Shown in pieces: positions 37,518 through 47,155 of a stretch of 64,000 nucleotides of DNA (position 1 is its first letter; each line of letters opens with the position of its first letter). Source of the stretch: Vibrio ostreicida (GTDB lineage: Bacteria; Pseudomonadota; Gammaproteobacteria; Enterobacterales; Vibrionaceae); assembly GCF_013074385.2 (NCBI RefSeq), contig NZ_JABEYA020000003.1:186001-250000 (forward strand), given 5' to 3'. The notes below the pieces were generated by a model. That model did not search any database. It saw only the letters and a program-made list of their open reading frames with translations, and had not been told where the DNA came from. A program made the translations under genes and the position numbers.

Positions 37518-39653
37518 ATGAGAACTGACCTCGCGACAACCCAATTATCTCATACCCAACCTCATGTCACTGCTCACAATGCGTCTGATACACTGCAGGC
37601 CAAAAAAGTCACTCACGCTCACGCCAAGGCCGAGACGTCATTACCTAACCTCAGTAAGCCCGATGGCAAAGCAATCAGCTTGCTTGAACTGACTCAATCT
37701 CGCTTTCCAGAACGTGAGTTTAAAGCGATTCCTAAGCAAGTCCATATGATTTGGGTGGCCTCATTGCCCAAGGACGTACAGGTTAAGTATGTTAAGGATT
37801 GGGCGCAAAAAAATCCATCGGCGTCGATTAATTTATGGGTAGATTCACGCCACTTCGAGACTTATGGAAAAAACAAAACAGCCAATACGGCAGCCAGAAT
37901 TGATGTTGCGAACCTGAGCGTCGAGAATCAACTTCGTAACCTGACACAACAATTAGCGGTTTCACGAAATGATAAAGCGGCGCTCAATTTATCAATCGCT
38001 GAGTTGAACAAGTCCCTAAAAGGGGACTGCAAAACATTCAAGCAAGCGGTGCTAGGAAAAGATGACAAGGTATCGACGTTAAATTGTGAGAAAGTGCTCA
38101 AAAACTTAAATAGCGTTCTGGCAAAAAATGAAGAAAAGTTTCTTGAAGCGGACGCTAAGTTGCTCAGTCATACCGTTCAGTCCTGGGATCATTACAAAAG
38201 TGGTTTAAATAGTGATACGGCTAGCCTAGCCAATCTGCGTCAAGAGTTACAAAAACTGGGGCTTAATAATATACACGTCAAAGATCTATCTAATAAATCG
38301 GATATCACGTTGAAAAATGAAGACGCTTATCAGCATGAAATGATAGGCCGTGGTGGAGCCTACCCTGCCGCCTCTGACATTGCTCGATATGAAATCCTTA
38401 GCCAGCATGGTGGAATTTATACGGATGTTGATTTGGAATGTAAGCAAACCCTAGATTTTGACCAAATAAAAAGTCACCCTAATCTAATATTAGTGGGTAT
38501 GGCGGCGACCAAAAAAGAAGAGGCAGGAAACGCAACCCCGTATTTTGCGAATGCGCTTATTGCGTCCCATAAGGATAGCGATATGATCAATGAACTTATC
38601 AAGGACATTGGAACAGAATACAATAGCCTCAAAGGGAATGACTTTTTAGGTACAAGGTATTTTGCCAGAGCAAACAAAGCGACCATAGAAAGGACGGGTC
38701 CAAACAAGCTTCGAGAGCAGGTGGCCAAAGAACTCAAGCAACCTCGCAACGATATTGATTCAAAATCGCAGCGTATTTGGGATAAAGCACAGCAAGTCAA
38801 TAGCGATATTTGGAAAGCCATTGATTCCCATTTTACGTTCCCTGAAGGTTTAATTGAATTTGAGACGCCAGAACAGGCTGACAGTGCAACAAAAGCGATG
38901 GCAGAACCTGCTGCGAACGTTGCCTCCACGATCAATCTTGAGCGGTTAACAGCGTTGCTTGAAGAAAAAATTGCAGATAAATCGCAGCCAGGTAAACCAG
39001 ACATTGTTTTCCTATCGGGTCCTTCGGCTTCTGGTAAGTCGACGGTATCTGAAGCGCTCCAGCAACGTCAGGGTAAGCTGGTCACGGTCAAAACGGATCA
39101 CTTCTTAAAATCGTTTTCTGATCTGAGTCAACACCCTGCCAACAAAGGCAAACCGGTTGCGCAGTGGCAAGTGGTTCATGGCCATCCAGAATCGTACGAT
39201 CAGAAGAGTTTGGAACGGTTGCTTAAAGCCATCAGTCAAGGGGAAGAGTTTACGTATACGATACCCTCACAATTTAAGGAAAACGTTCGTTTAGAATCAG
39301 ACCCTTACCCAAGAGGCGAACGAGATCCTAACGGTGCTCAAAAGAAGGTGAATGTACCAAAAGGGGATACGTACATCATTGAAGGAATCATTGTCCCTCA
39401 TTTGATCAAAGATAACCAACATCCGGTTGTGCAATTAGATGTTGACTATCACGAGTCAATGGAAAGGCGTGTTCAGAGAGACGTCAGTAAAAAGATCGAG
39501 AATCCTGTCCCTGAAAGTGTAAGACAACAGGAAGATAAAGCCCAATTCGACGCTGTGGTAAATGGACATAAATCCATGGAAGAGCGTGGAGCGATTGCTG
39601 ACATTAAGCTGGATTCCACAGGCCAGACTCAAGGGCATTTTACTTTGTGTTAG
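37518..39653 (+). CDS. putative effector: TcdA/TcdB-like glycosyltransferase (GT44) fused to a uridine-kinase-like P-loop domain
   Basis: The 711-residue protein has a polar Thr/His/Gln-rich N-terminus (1-50, no signal peptide) and a glycosyltransferase domain of the large clostridial toxin type: IPKQVHMIWV (71-80), INLWVDS (104-110), SDIARYEIL and GGIYTDVDLE with the DxD at Asp303-Asp305. A helical insert of about 150 residues splits its two halves. A P-loop kinase-like domain follows from about 495: GPSASGKST (Lys507), HPESYDQKSLERLL and YIIEGIIVPH, like uridine kinase. GT44 domains glycosylate host GTPases. It is probably a translocated toxin; the route is unknown. AGGAG precedes the ATG, and a terminator follows. 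Confidence 0.8.
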   Translation: MRTDLATTQLSHTQPHVTAHNASDTLQAKKVTHAHAKAETSLPNLSKPDGKAISLLELTQSRFPEREFKAIPKQVHMIWVASLPKDVQVKYVKDWAQKNPSASINLWVDSRHFETYGKNKTANTAARIDVANLSVENQLRNLTQQLAVSRNDKAALNLSIAELNKSLKGDCKTFKQAVLGKDDKVSTLNCEKVLKNLNSVLAKNEEKFLEADAKLLSHTVQSWDHYKSGLNSDTASLANLRQELQKLGLNNIHVKDLSNKSDITLKNEDAYQHEMIGRGGAYPAASDIARYEILSQHGGIYTDVDLECKQTLDFDQIKSHPNLILVGMAATKKEEAGNATPYFANALIASHKDSDMINELIKDIGTEYNSLKGNDFLGTRYFARANKATIERTGPNKLREQVAKELKQPRNDIDSKSQRIWDKAQQVNSDIWKAIDSHFTFPEGLIEFETPEQADSATKAMAEPAANVASTINLERLTALLEEKIADKSQPGKPDIVFLSGPSASGKSTVSEALQQRQGKLVTVKTDHFLKSFSDLSQHPANKGKPVAQWQVVHGHPESYDQKSLERLLKAISQGEEFTYTIPSQFKENVRLESDPYPRGERDPNGAQKKVNVPKGDTYIIEGIIVPHLIKDNQHPVVQLDVDYHESMERRVQRDVSKKIENPVPESVRQQEDKAQFDAVVNGHKSMEERGAIADIKLDSTGQTQGHFTLC

Positions 39654-39661
39654 AAGCGAAT

Positions 39662-39687
39662 GGGCTGAGGACGTGTCTCAGCCCTTT
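39662..39687 (+). terminator. terminator after the toxin gene
   Basis: An 8-bp stem (39662-39669 with 39677-39684), 7-nt loop and a short TTTCC tail follow 8 bp after the stop codon. Confidence 0.65.
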
Positions 39688-40007
39688 CCTACAGGAGCGA
39701 GTTGAAAGGGGCATGTTTGCCAAGTGATCTTGATGCATGGCCCTTGAGACATTGCGGTTGAACACTCGCCGATGGCGGTGACAAAGTTCATCGGCAAATG
39801 GATCGCAGATGGAACCGGCGCGCGCTTGGTGCTTGTTTCATCTAGCTCCGATCATCGCTAACATGTTATTGTGAGGAGACAGCTTCTCGTCACTGATCGT
39901 GTTCGTTATACTATGCCAGAGATAGCTTAACTTGTTGTCTGTTTTGGCGTTGATTCAATGACCAACATGGCATAATTGTACTCTAAGGATCATTGTTGGA
40001 GCGGTAA
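39688..40007. other. intergenic region downstream of the toxin gene
   Basis: About 320 bp with no convincing gene; several stops in all frames. It should hold the promoter of the acetyltransferase/kinase pair that follows. Confidence 0.5.
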
Positions 40008-40298
40008 ATGACAAACGAACTCTTTCTGGATAAGACTAACGCCCTTTTTCGCATTCAATTAACAGCAGAATATGATGCGATTGTGAGATTTGAAATTCGT
40101 CATGGTATTTACTGTATAACGTCAACAAAAGTCCCCCAAGCACTGCAAGGGATGGGCTATGGAAAAGTCATGATGAGGGCTTTATTACCAGAGCTAGAGC
40201 GTATGGAGGTTAAAATTGAACCGCTGTGCAGTTACGTGGCTCACTACCTTGAAAAGCACCCTGAATGGTCACACTTGGTCGCGCAGCCAACGCGATGA
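40008..40298 (+). CDS. small GNAT-like acetyltransferase (Acetyltransf_CG type)
   Basis: The 96-residue protein has the compact GNAT-like fold with QGMGYGKVMMRALL and the conserved C-terminal CSYVAHYLEKHPEW, the hallmark of the YjdJ/Acetyltransf_CG group. These bind acetyl-CoA; the acceptor is unknown. GGAGCGG lies before the ATG. It overlaps the next gene by 4 nt. Confidence 0.85.
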   Translation: MTNELFLDKTNALFRIQLTAEYDAIVRFEIRHGIYCITSTKVPQALQGMGYGKVMMRALLPELERMEVKIEPLCSYVAHYLEKHPEWSHLVAQPTR

Positions 40299-41266
40299 GT
40301 GAGGCAAACTATCTCGATCTTATCAAGTCGCTAGGCTTTAATCGGATCGTGGACAGAGAAACGATACAGTCCTTGTGGGCGGGGTATGGACAGTTGGTGA
40401 GACTTTTTGTCGATGATACCAGTGTGGTGATCAAACATATTCAACTGCCCGAGTCGTCCTCTCATCCACGGGGTTGGAATACCCAACACGCCCACCAACG
40501 TAAGTTAAAATCCTATCAGGTCGAACTCAATTGGTATCTGCATTATGCCCAGAAAGCCCATCCTTATTGCCCACAGCCTAAGCCTCTTTTGGTGAAAGAG
40601 GGGAGCCATGAGCTGTTGTTAGTGATGGAGGATTTGTCTCAACGGGGATTCCGCCGAACCTTAACGTCGTCCACGTCTGTTGAAAAAGACGCTTGTCTAA
40701 AATGGTTGGCTTGGTTCCACGCCTCTCACATCAAGCCGGAGACTGAAAGATTATGGACGACTGGCACGTATTGGCACCTTGGAACGAGGCCTGACGAGCT
40801 GGAGGCGTTGGCTGATTTACCTTTGAGATCGGCGGCAGAAAGCATTGATCAGATATTACAACATTCGCCTTATCAAACGCTGGTTCATGGTGATGCCAAG
40901 CTGGCCAATTTTTGTTTCTCCAATGATGGTAAACAGGCAGCAGCGGTGGATTTTCAGTACGTAGGTGGTGGGTGTGCCATGAAAGATGTGGCTCTATTTA
41001 TGAGCAGTTCCGTGCCCCCCGAGCAATGTTTTGAAATGGAAAATTGGATCTTGGATACGTACTTTACCCACCTTAATGAGGCGTTATCGACCCTAAAGCC
41101 GACGCTGAATCAAGCTGAGGTTGAACTGGTATGGCGGCCACTTTTTCCGATCGCTTGGGCCGATTTCCAACGGTTTGTGAAAGGCTGGAGTCCTAACCAC
41201 TGGAAAATCAACGCGTATACCGAAGCACTGACGAAAAAGGCTCTGGCGCAACTGAGTGCTTATTGA
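40295..41266 (+). CDS. phosphotransferase of the APH/choline-kinase-like family
   Basis: The 323-residue protein has the kinase-like catalytic loop LVHGDAKLANFCF (HGD with Asp as base, Asn as metal ligand) and the metal Asp in AAVDFQYVGGG, so it belongs to the APH/choline-kinase/DUF1679-like superfamily. The substrate is unknown; it may not be an antibiotic. The ATG at 40295 overlaps the previous stop (ATGA). Confidence 0.85.
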   Translation: MSEANYLDLIKSLGFNRIVDRETIQSLWAGYGQLVRLFVDDTSVVIKHIQLPESSSHPRGWNTQHAHQRKLKSYQVELNWYLHYAQKAHPYCPQPKPLLVKEGSHELLLVMEDLSQRGFRRTLTSSTSVEKDACLKWLAWFHASHIKPETERLWTTGTYWHLGTRPDELEALADLPLRSAAESIDQILQHSPYQTLVHGDAKLANFCFSNDGKQAAAVDFQYVGGGCAMKDVALFMSSSVPPEQCFEMENWILDTYFTHLNEALSTLKPTLNQAEVELVWRPLFPIAWADFQRFVKGWSPNHWKINAYTEALTKKALAQLSAY

Positions 41267-41368
41267 AAGTGAGCCCACAATGACGCCCCAAACATGATTC
41301 CTCGTGTGCAACAGGTTAATGGGTCCTGATGATTGTCTATATTCGACGTCGGTTAATAAGGAAAAATA

Positions 41369-42547
41369 ATGAATAATTCTACTGACTGGAAATCCCCAAA
41401 ACGTTTTTTAATGCTTATCTCCATTATAGTGCCCATCGCTTTTTCAAGTTGGATGGCGCTGTTGAACAATTTTGTTATCGAAAAAGCCAACTTTGATGGT
41501 GCCGATATTGGGTTGCTGCAAAGTGTGCGCGAAATCCCCGGTTTCTTAGCGTTTACTGCTGTTTTTGTCTTGTTGTTTATTCGTGAACAAAGGTTTATGT
41601 TACTTGCTCTTGGTGGTTTAACATTAGGGACGGCGATAACAGGCTTTTTCCCTTCCCTCGTCGGCTTATTACTCACCACCTTGTTGATGTCCACTGGGTT
41701 TCATTATTTTGAAACGCTCAAGCAATCTTTGTCTTTGCAGTGGTTGAGCAAAGAAGAAGCACCAGAAATGTTAGGCACCTTTATTTCTATCGGGGCTTTG
41801 GCATCGCTTGCCACTTACGGTGCTCTCTGGTTTTGTCTTGAGGTGCTAAAGCTCGACTTTCAATGGGTTTATCTCTGTTTTGGTGGCGTAGGCTTTTTGC
41901 TGGTCGTATGGATAGCATTTGCTTTTCCTCAGTTTGAAACACATGTCCAACAAAATAAGAAGTTGGTATTAAGAAAGCGGTACTGGCTGTATTACGCTCT
42001 GACCTTTATGAGTGGCGCTCGCCGACAGATATTTACCGTATTTGCTGGATTTCTCATGGTTGAAAAATTTGGCTATTCCGCCGCGGATATTACGCTACTC
42101 TTTTTGATTAATTACCTTTTTAATTTCCTATTTGCTAAAAAAATTGGTCGATTTATTGGTAAAGTCGGTGAACGCACTGCGTTACTTTTTGAATACACCG
42201 GTCTGATTGGTGTATTCATTGGTTATGCCTTGGTTCACACTGCTGAGTGGGCTGCGGCGCTTTATGTGGTTGATCACTTATTCTTTGCCCTAGCGCTGGC
42301 GATTAAAACTTACCTGCAAAAAATTGCCGATCCCGCTGATATGGCTTCGACAGCAGGGGTTGCTTTTACGATAAACCATATTGCTGCGGTGTTTATTCCG
42401 GCTTCCTTTGGGCTTATCTGGTTGGTCTTCCCGCCCGCCGTCTTCTATATCGGGGCCGCAATGGCGCTACTATCGCTGATATTGTCGCTCAATGTGCCCG
42501 CTAAACCGCAACAAGGTAATGAGGTTCGCATACTGCATTGGAACTAA
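41369..42547 (+). CDS. MFS transporter
   Basis: The 392-residue protein has about 12 hydrophobic helices and an MFS-like layout; the start reads SWMALLNNFVIEKANFDGADIG and the central loop around residue 195 is charged (QNKKLVLRKRYW). AAGGA lies 6 bp before the ATG. The substrate is unknown. Confidence 0.88.
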   Translation: MNNSTDWKSPKRFLMLISIIVPIAFSSWMALLNNFVIEKANFDGADIGLLQSVREIPGFLAFTAVFVLLFIREQRFMLLALGGLTLGTAITGFFPSLVGLLLTTLLMSTGFHYFETLKQSLSLQWLSKEEAPEMLGTFISIGALASLATYGALWFCLEVLKLDFQWVYLCFGGVGFLLVVWIAFAFPQFETHVQQNKKLVLRKRYWLYYALTFMSGARRQIFTVFAGFLMVEKFGYSAADITLLFLINYLFNFLFAKKIGRFIGKVGERTALLFEYTGLIGVFIGYALVHTAEWAAALYVVDHLFFALALAIKTYLQKIADPADMASTAGVAFTINHIAAVFIPASFGLIWLVFPPAVFYIGAAMALLSLILSLNVPAKPQQGNEVRILHWN

Positions 42548-42868
42548 AAAGGGTGTTATTGCCTAAATCGGTTGAACTTTTCTAAGCCCTACGACCTTAG
42601 CCCATGTGATCGTTAGAGCGACCGTGACATGGGCAAGACGAAAAAGAAGATAACGAATTAGAGGGAGTACGATAAAGCTTATGCACTCGTGGCTCTCATT
42701 TTATCTTCAGACTGACTTGGTCAACAATACCACGAAAAAGCGTTAGCTTTGGTGTACTTTGTCATGGGCGAGAAAGGGGGGAGGATACTCTCCCTTTAGC
42801 CCGGTGACGCTTTACATTATAATTGTCGCGCCTTTTTGGGGAAATCCCGTTTTTACCTTGGACTAATT
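42548..42868. other. MFS/rRNA methyltransferase intergenic region with hairpin
   Basis: About 320 bp with no gene. A perfect 8-bp inverted repeat (42600-42607 with 42627-42634) folds as a hairpin 53 bp after the MFS stop; no T run follows, so termination is uncertain. Confidence 0.5.
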
Positions 42869-43603
42869 ATGATTTCAAAAAACCAACTCAAACTCCTTCG
42901 TGCTCTGGGTCAAAAGAAACAGCGTAAAGCTCAGGGCCTGTTTCTCGTTCAGGGTGAAAAAAATGTGCTGGAGTTAGCCAGCTGTGGGTTAAAGGTAAAG
43001 CATGTGTTTGCGACGGCTGAGATACTGGTTCAGCACCATGACCAACTTGGTCAGTTTGAATGTATTGAAGCTTCGTTGGAAGAGTTAACCAAAGCAAGTA
43101 CCTTAGTCAGCAATAATGCAGCTATCGCTGTGGTTGAAATGCCAGCTGTTGATGCGCCAGTCGCTGAGGGGATGATCATTGCTTTAGATGGTGTGGCTGA
43201 CCCAGGTAATTTAGGGACGATCATTCGCGTTGCGGATTGGTATGGGATTAAGCACATTGTGGCCAGTACCGATTGCGCCGATCCATTTAACCCAAAAACC
43301 ATTAGTGCCACGATGGGCAGTTTTGGACGAGTGAGTGTCAGTCAGTTGGATTTACCACGCTATCTGGAACAGGCAGAGTTGCCTGTCTATGGGGCCTTTT
43401 TGGAGGGAGAAAGTGTTCACGCTACTGGCTTTGCTGCTCAAGGTATTCTGCTGATGGGCAGTGAGTCTCATGGTGTGCGTCCGGACGCGGCGAAATGGGT
43501 CACAGATAAAATTACCATCCCAGCATTTGGTGGCGCGGAATCACTCAATGTGGCGATGGCAACTGGCATCATTCTGGACAATTGGTGTCGGCAACAAGGT
43601 TAG
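42869..43603 (+). CDS. SpoU/TrmH-family RNA 2'-O-methyltransferase
   Basis: The 244-residue protein has an N-terminal substrate-binding domain (QGLFLVQGEKNVLELASCG) and a C-terminal SPOUT knot domain with motifs LDGVADPGNLGTIIRVADW, LLMGSESHGVRPD and SLNVAMATGIIL. These use S-adenosylmethionine to methylate ribose in rRNA or tRNA, like RlmB/TrmH. The ATG at 42869 is preferred over an earlier one that adds 11 unconserved residues. Confidence 0.9.
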   Translation: MISKNQLKLLRALGQKKQRKAQGLFLVQGEKNVLELASCGLKVKHVFATAEILVQHHDQLGQFECIEASLEELTKASTLVSNNAAIAVVEMPAVDAPVAEGMIIALDGVADPGNLGTIIRVADWYGIKHIVASTDCADPFNPKTISATMGSFGRVSVSQLDLPRYLEQAELPVYGAFLEGESVHATGFAAQGILLMGSESHGVRPDAAKWVTDKITIPAFGGAESLNVAMATGIILDNWCRQQG

Positions 43604-43634
43604 GCAGTCTTTGGCAGGTATCCCATGAGGGCTT

Positions 43635-43958
43635 TTATTTCTCAAGTAAGGACAGTTTATTTGGTACGCCGTTCCATTTTTCAGCATTGTCTAGTGCGGG
43701 TTTGACCTCGGTTTGCACAGGCCATAGTTCGGCCAGTTGTGCATTGAGTTCGACAAAAAGAGATTGTTCGGCTGGAACCTCATCTTCTTGAAAAATCGCA
43801 TTGGCGTCGCATTCGTCGACGCAAAGCCCACAATCGATGCACTCGATAGGGTTTATTACCATAAAGTTAGGGCCTTCATGAAAGGCATCCGCAGGGCATA
43901 CCGAGACACAATCTGTGTATTTACATTGGATACAGTTGTCTGTTACCACAAAGGCCAT
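43635..43958 (-). CDS. fdxA: 7Fe ferredoxin FdxA
   Basis: The 107-residue protein begins with [14 protein letters not shown] and [15 protein letters not shown], matching the 3Fe-4S and 4Fe-4S sites of FdxA-type ferredoxins; the length is typical. It is a small soluble electron carrier. It is convergent with the methyltransferase gene. Confidence 0.95.
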   Translation of the reverse strand: MAFVVTDNCIQCKYTDCVSVCPADAFHEGPNFMVINPIECIDCGLCVDECDANAIFQEDEVPAEQSLFVELNAQLAELWPVQTEVKPALDNAEKWNGVPNKLSLLEK

Positions 43959-44173
43959 GATGTTGTGCTCTATAGGTTAGTCAAAATTGGAAAAAAGGGA
44001 TGATACCCATCCCAAAGCAAAATTCAACAATCCAGCTCGTTAATCTTCCACTAAAAACCAGCAAGGTTTGGATTTAGTATGACAGACAAATCAATTTCTC
44101 GTAAAATGCGCGCCATTGTGAGCCAGTCGCATGACGATCTAGGCTAAGACACCGACCAAAACGAGACAGCAAC

Positions 44174-45793
44174 ATGATACGTTTAACTGAAATTAAATTG
44201 CCTTTGCAACATGAAGAATCGGCAATCTCTGAGGCCATTATTGAAAAGCTTGGGATCCTACCCGAGCAGGTTCTTGCATTCAATATGTTCAAACGTGGCT
44301 ATGATGCTCGAAAGAAAACCAAAATTCAGTTGATCTACACGCTTGATGTTGAAGTTGAAAACGAACAAGACGTGCTCGAGAAATTTGTCAGTGATCCCCA
44401 CGTTAAACTGACGCCGGATATGGAATACAAATTCGTTGCTAAAGCGCCAGATAATCTGAATGAGCGTCCGGTCGTGATTGGTTTTGGTCCCTGTGGTTTA
44501 TTTGCAGGCCTTGTGCTTGCTCAAATGGGTTTTAAGCCGATTATTGTCGAGCGTGGAAAGGAAGTCCGCGAACGGACGAAAGATACGTTCGGATTTTGGC
44601 GTAAACGTACGTTGAATACGGAATCTAATGTTCAGTTTGGTGAAGGCGGCGCTGGCACCTTTTCTGATGGCAAGCTCTACAGTCAGGTGAAAGATCCCCA
44701 CTTTTATGGTCGTAAGGTGACAACGGAGTTTGTCGCCGCAGGTGCGCCTGAAGAAATTATGTACGTGAGTAAACCGCACATCGGGACCTTTAAGCTGGTC
44801 ACCATGATCGAAAAAATGCGCGCCAAGATCATTGAACTGGGGGGGGAAATTCGTTTTAGTACTCGTGTTGATGATATTCGTATCGAAGAAGGTCAGGTGA
44901 CAGGACTGACTCTGTCCAACGGTGAGAAAATCGATACTCGTCATGTTGTACTGGCGGTCGGCCACAGTGCGCGTGATACGTTTGAAATGCTGCATCAACG
45001 TGGCGTTTATATGGAAGCCAAACCGTTTTCTGTTGGCTTTCGGATTGAACATAAGCAGTCGATGATCGATGAAGCGCGTTTTGGTCCAAGTGCAGGACAC
45101 CCTATTTTGGGGGCCGCAGACTATAAATTAGTGCACCATTGTAAGAATGGTCGAACCGTATACAGCTTCTGTATGTGTCCGGGTGGGACGGTGGTTGCGG
45201 CGACGTCTGAAGAAGGGCGGGTGGTCACCAATGGGATGAGTCAGTATTCTCGTGCAGAGCGCAATGCGAACAGCGCTATTGTGGTCGGGATCGACCCAGA
45301 TCGCGACTATCCAGGCGATCCGTTAGCGGGAATCCGATTCCAACGTGAGCTAGAAACTGGCGCTTATGTACTCGGAGGCGAAAACTACGATGCTCCGGCA
45401 CAAAAGATTGGTGACTTCCTAAAAGGTTCAGACCCCAGCCAGATAGGTGATGTAGAACCGTCATTTACGCCAGGGATCAAACTGACGGATATTTCTAAAG
45501 CTTTACCAGATTTTGCTGTTGAGGCTATTCGTGAAGCCATTCCCGCTTTTGATAAAAAAATTAAAGGTTTTGCTAGTGATGAAGGGTTATTAACCGGTGT
45601 TGAAACTCGAACGTCGTCCCCTGTATGTATTAAACGGGGTAAAGATTTCCAAAGTATTAATTTGACCGGCTTCTTCCCTGCTGGAGAGGGCGCTGGTTAC
45701 GCAGGCGGAATACTCTCTGCGGGTATTGATGGAATTAAAGTCGCGGAAGCCTTGGCAAAATCGATGCTGGCACGAGCTAACGACGCTGAGTAA
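44174..45793 (+). CDS. FAD-dependent dehydrogenase of the COG2509 type
   Basis: The 539-residue protein has an N-terminal small domain (about 1-95), then an FAD-binding GxGxxG-like segment VIGFGPCGLFAGLVLAQMG with the acid-ended strand IIVERG, and the conserved GEGGAGTFSDGKLYS and AVGHSARDTFEML. C-terminal FFPAGEGAGYAGGI is also typical. The physiological substrate of the family is unknown. It is followed by a strong terminator. Confidence 0.9.
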   Translation: MIRLTEIKLPLQHEESAISEAIIEKLGILPEQVLAFNMFKRGYDARKKTKIQLIYTLDVEVENEQDVLEKFVSDPHVKLTPDMEYKFVAKAPDNLNERPVVIGFGPCGLFAGLVLAQMGFKPIIVERGKEVRERTKDTFGFWRKRTLNTESNVQFGEGGAGTFSDGKLYSQVKDPHFYGRKVTTEFVAAGAPEEIMYVSKPHIGTFKLVTMIEKMRAKIIELGGEIRFSTRVDDIRIEEGQVTGLTLSNGEKIDTRHVVLAVGHSARDTFEMLHQRGVYMEAKPFSVGFRIEHKQSMIDEARFGPSAGHPILGAADYKLVHHCKNGRTVYSFCMCPGGTVVAATSEEGRVVTNGMSQYSRAERNANSAIVVGIDPDRDYPGDPLAGIRFQRELETGAYVLGGENYDAPAQKIGDFLKGSDPSQIGDVEPSFTPGIKLTDISKALPDFAVEAIREAIPAFDKKIKGFASDEGLLTGVETRTSSPVCIKRGKDFQSINLTGFFPAGEGAGYAGGILSAGIDGIKVAEALAKSMLARANDAE

Positions 45794-45808
45794 CTGCGTT
45801 CACGATCC

Positions 45809-45836
45809 GCCGCCAGATTCTTCTGGCGGCTTTTTT
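45809..45836 (+). terminator. terminator after the FAD dehydrogenase gene
   Basis: A 9-bp GC-rich stem (45809-45817 with 45822-45830) is followed by six T. Confidence 0.92.
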
Positions 45837-46042
45837 ATGCGCTGAATCTTTGGTATCAGGGGCCTTTTTGGTGTAAAAAGGTCACCAAGGCGTTTATCTG
45901 GCAGCGAGAATATTGCTGCTGAGCTGACTGCGCAGTTAATATGCCTAAAGAATGGTTCACACTGTTTTTTACCTTGGCTAAATCAACAATGGCTCCAAGA
46001 TGAACAGTGTCAGTAATATTATCGATTAGGAACCCCATTCAG

Positions 46043-47041
46043 ATGACAAAATCCTTCAATACGTGCCTCGTCCCAATGTATCCGACCATTCAGGCGTTGG
46101 ACGTCAATACACTCGAACCCGGTGAACACAAATTCTGGTTTGCGGTGGCAACCGATGCAATTGGCCACGCCCAAACTCTGCCAGTAAGAGTGTTTAAAGG
46201 TCAGCGTCCGGGCAAACGTATTGTGATTACAGCGGGCATTCATGGTGACGAGCAAAATGGTATTCTGACCGCACAAAAAATTGCCCGCGATTTAGAGGGT
46301 AAATCAATAGCGGGCTGTATTACTATTGTACCCACGGTTAATCTGTCTGGAATTGCGCGACATAGTCGGGATTACCATTCAGCAGCACCAGACAGTTCGT
46401 CGACCAACCTCAATCGTGTCTTTCCCGGCAATCCGAGCGGTGATGACGCCAGTCGCTTCGCCTTTAGTCTGTGGGAAAACCTGCTTAAACCCAATGCTGA
46501 TCTGGCGATTGACTTGCATTCTCAAACCAGTGGCAGTGCCTATCCACTTTATGCGTTTGCCGATTATCGTATTGACGAAGCGATTCGTATGGCACGCTTA
46601 ATTCATCCAGATGTGATTCTCAATGACCCCGGCGATCCGGGAATTTTGGAAACCGTTTATAATCGAGCCAATATTCCCTCGATTACCATTGAAGTGGGAG
46701 TAGGGCGCTACACTGAGTTAGATCTCGTTGAACGGGCCTCAACGGGTGTGTTCAATATTTTTCGTTATTATCAGTTGTTAAATGAAGCGGTGACGGAAAC
46801 CAACGAGCCTTGCATTGAAGGCAAACACATTATCAGTATTCGTGCTGAACAAGGAGGGTTTGTGATTTGCCATGTTTCTCTGCTGGAAGCGGTTGAACAA
46901 GGTCACAAGCTTGCCACTCAGTATAATAGCTTTGGCGACGAAATTGAGACTTACCATTCACCGAGCGCGGGAACGGTGATCAGTCATAATGTGGAATCGG
47001 TTCGTGCCCCAGGTTCACTGGTTGTTCGGTTAATAAAGTAG
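46043..47041 (+). CDS. succinylglutamate desuccinylase/aspartoacylase-family hydrolase
   Basis: The 332-residue protein has the zinc-site motifs GIHGDEQNG (His, Glu) and AIDLHSQTSG (His) and the NLNRVFPGNPSGDD segment of AstE/AspA-like metallo-carboxypeptidases. It probably removes an acyl group from an amino acid or a lipid; the substrate is not evident. ATG at 46043 follows TAGGA; an upstream GTG is less likely. Confidence 0.88.
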   Translation: MTKSFNTCLVPMYPTIQALDVNTLEPGEHKFWFAVATDAIGHAQTLPVRVFKGQRPGKRIVITAGIHGDEQNGILTAQKIARDLEGKSIAGCITIVPTVNLSGIARHSRDYHSAAPDSSSTNLNRVFPGNPSGDDASRFAFSLWENLLKPNADLAIDLHSQTSGSAYPLYAFADYRIDEAIRMARLIHPDVILNDPGDPGILETVYNRANIPSITIEVGVGRYTELDLVERASTGVFNIFRYYQLLNEAVTETNEPCIEGKHIISIRAEQGGFVICHVSLLEAVEQGHKLATQYNSFGDEIETYHSPSAGTVISHNVESVRAPGSLVVRLIK

Positions 47042-47155
47042 AGCCTGACAGAGAACGTTTTGAAGCGTATTCGCTCGCTGATGGCAAGGTCCGAAACGGC
47101 TATTTGATGATGGTTTGAGTGAAGGCCCTTTAAAGGAAGAAGGGCCTGATATCAA

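Noticed and set aside
38474..39004. 176-residue minus-strand frame inside the toxin gene
   Set aside because: Opposite-strand frame over the coherent toxin reading frame; low-complexity hydrophobic composition, no domain.
44498..45100. 200-residue minus-strand frame inside the FAD dehydrogenase gene
   Set aside because: Antisense to a clear FAD-binding gene; the sequence has no recognisable domain.
45856..46038. 60-residue minus-strand frame beside the AspA-like gene
   Set aside because: Reads as fairly protein-like but lacks a ribosome site, and overlaps the promoter of the divergent gene; too short to support.
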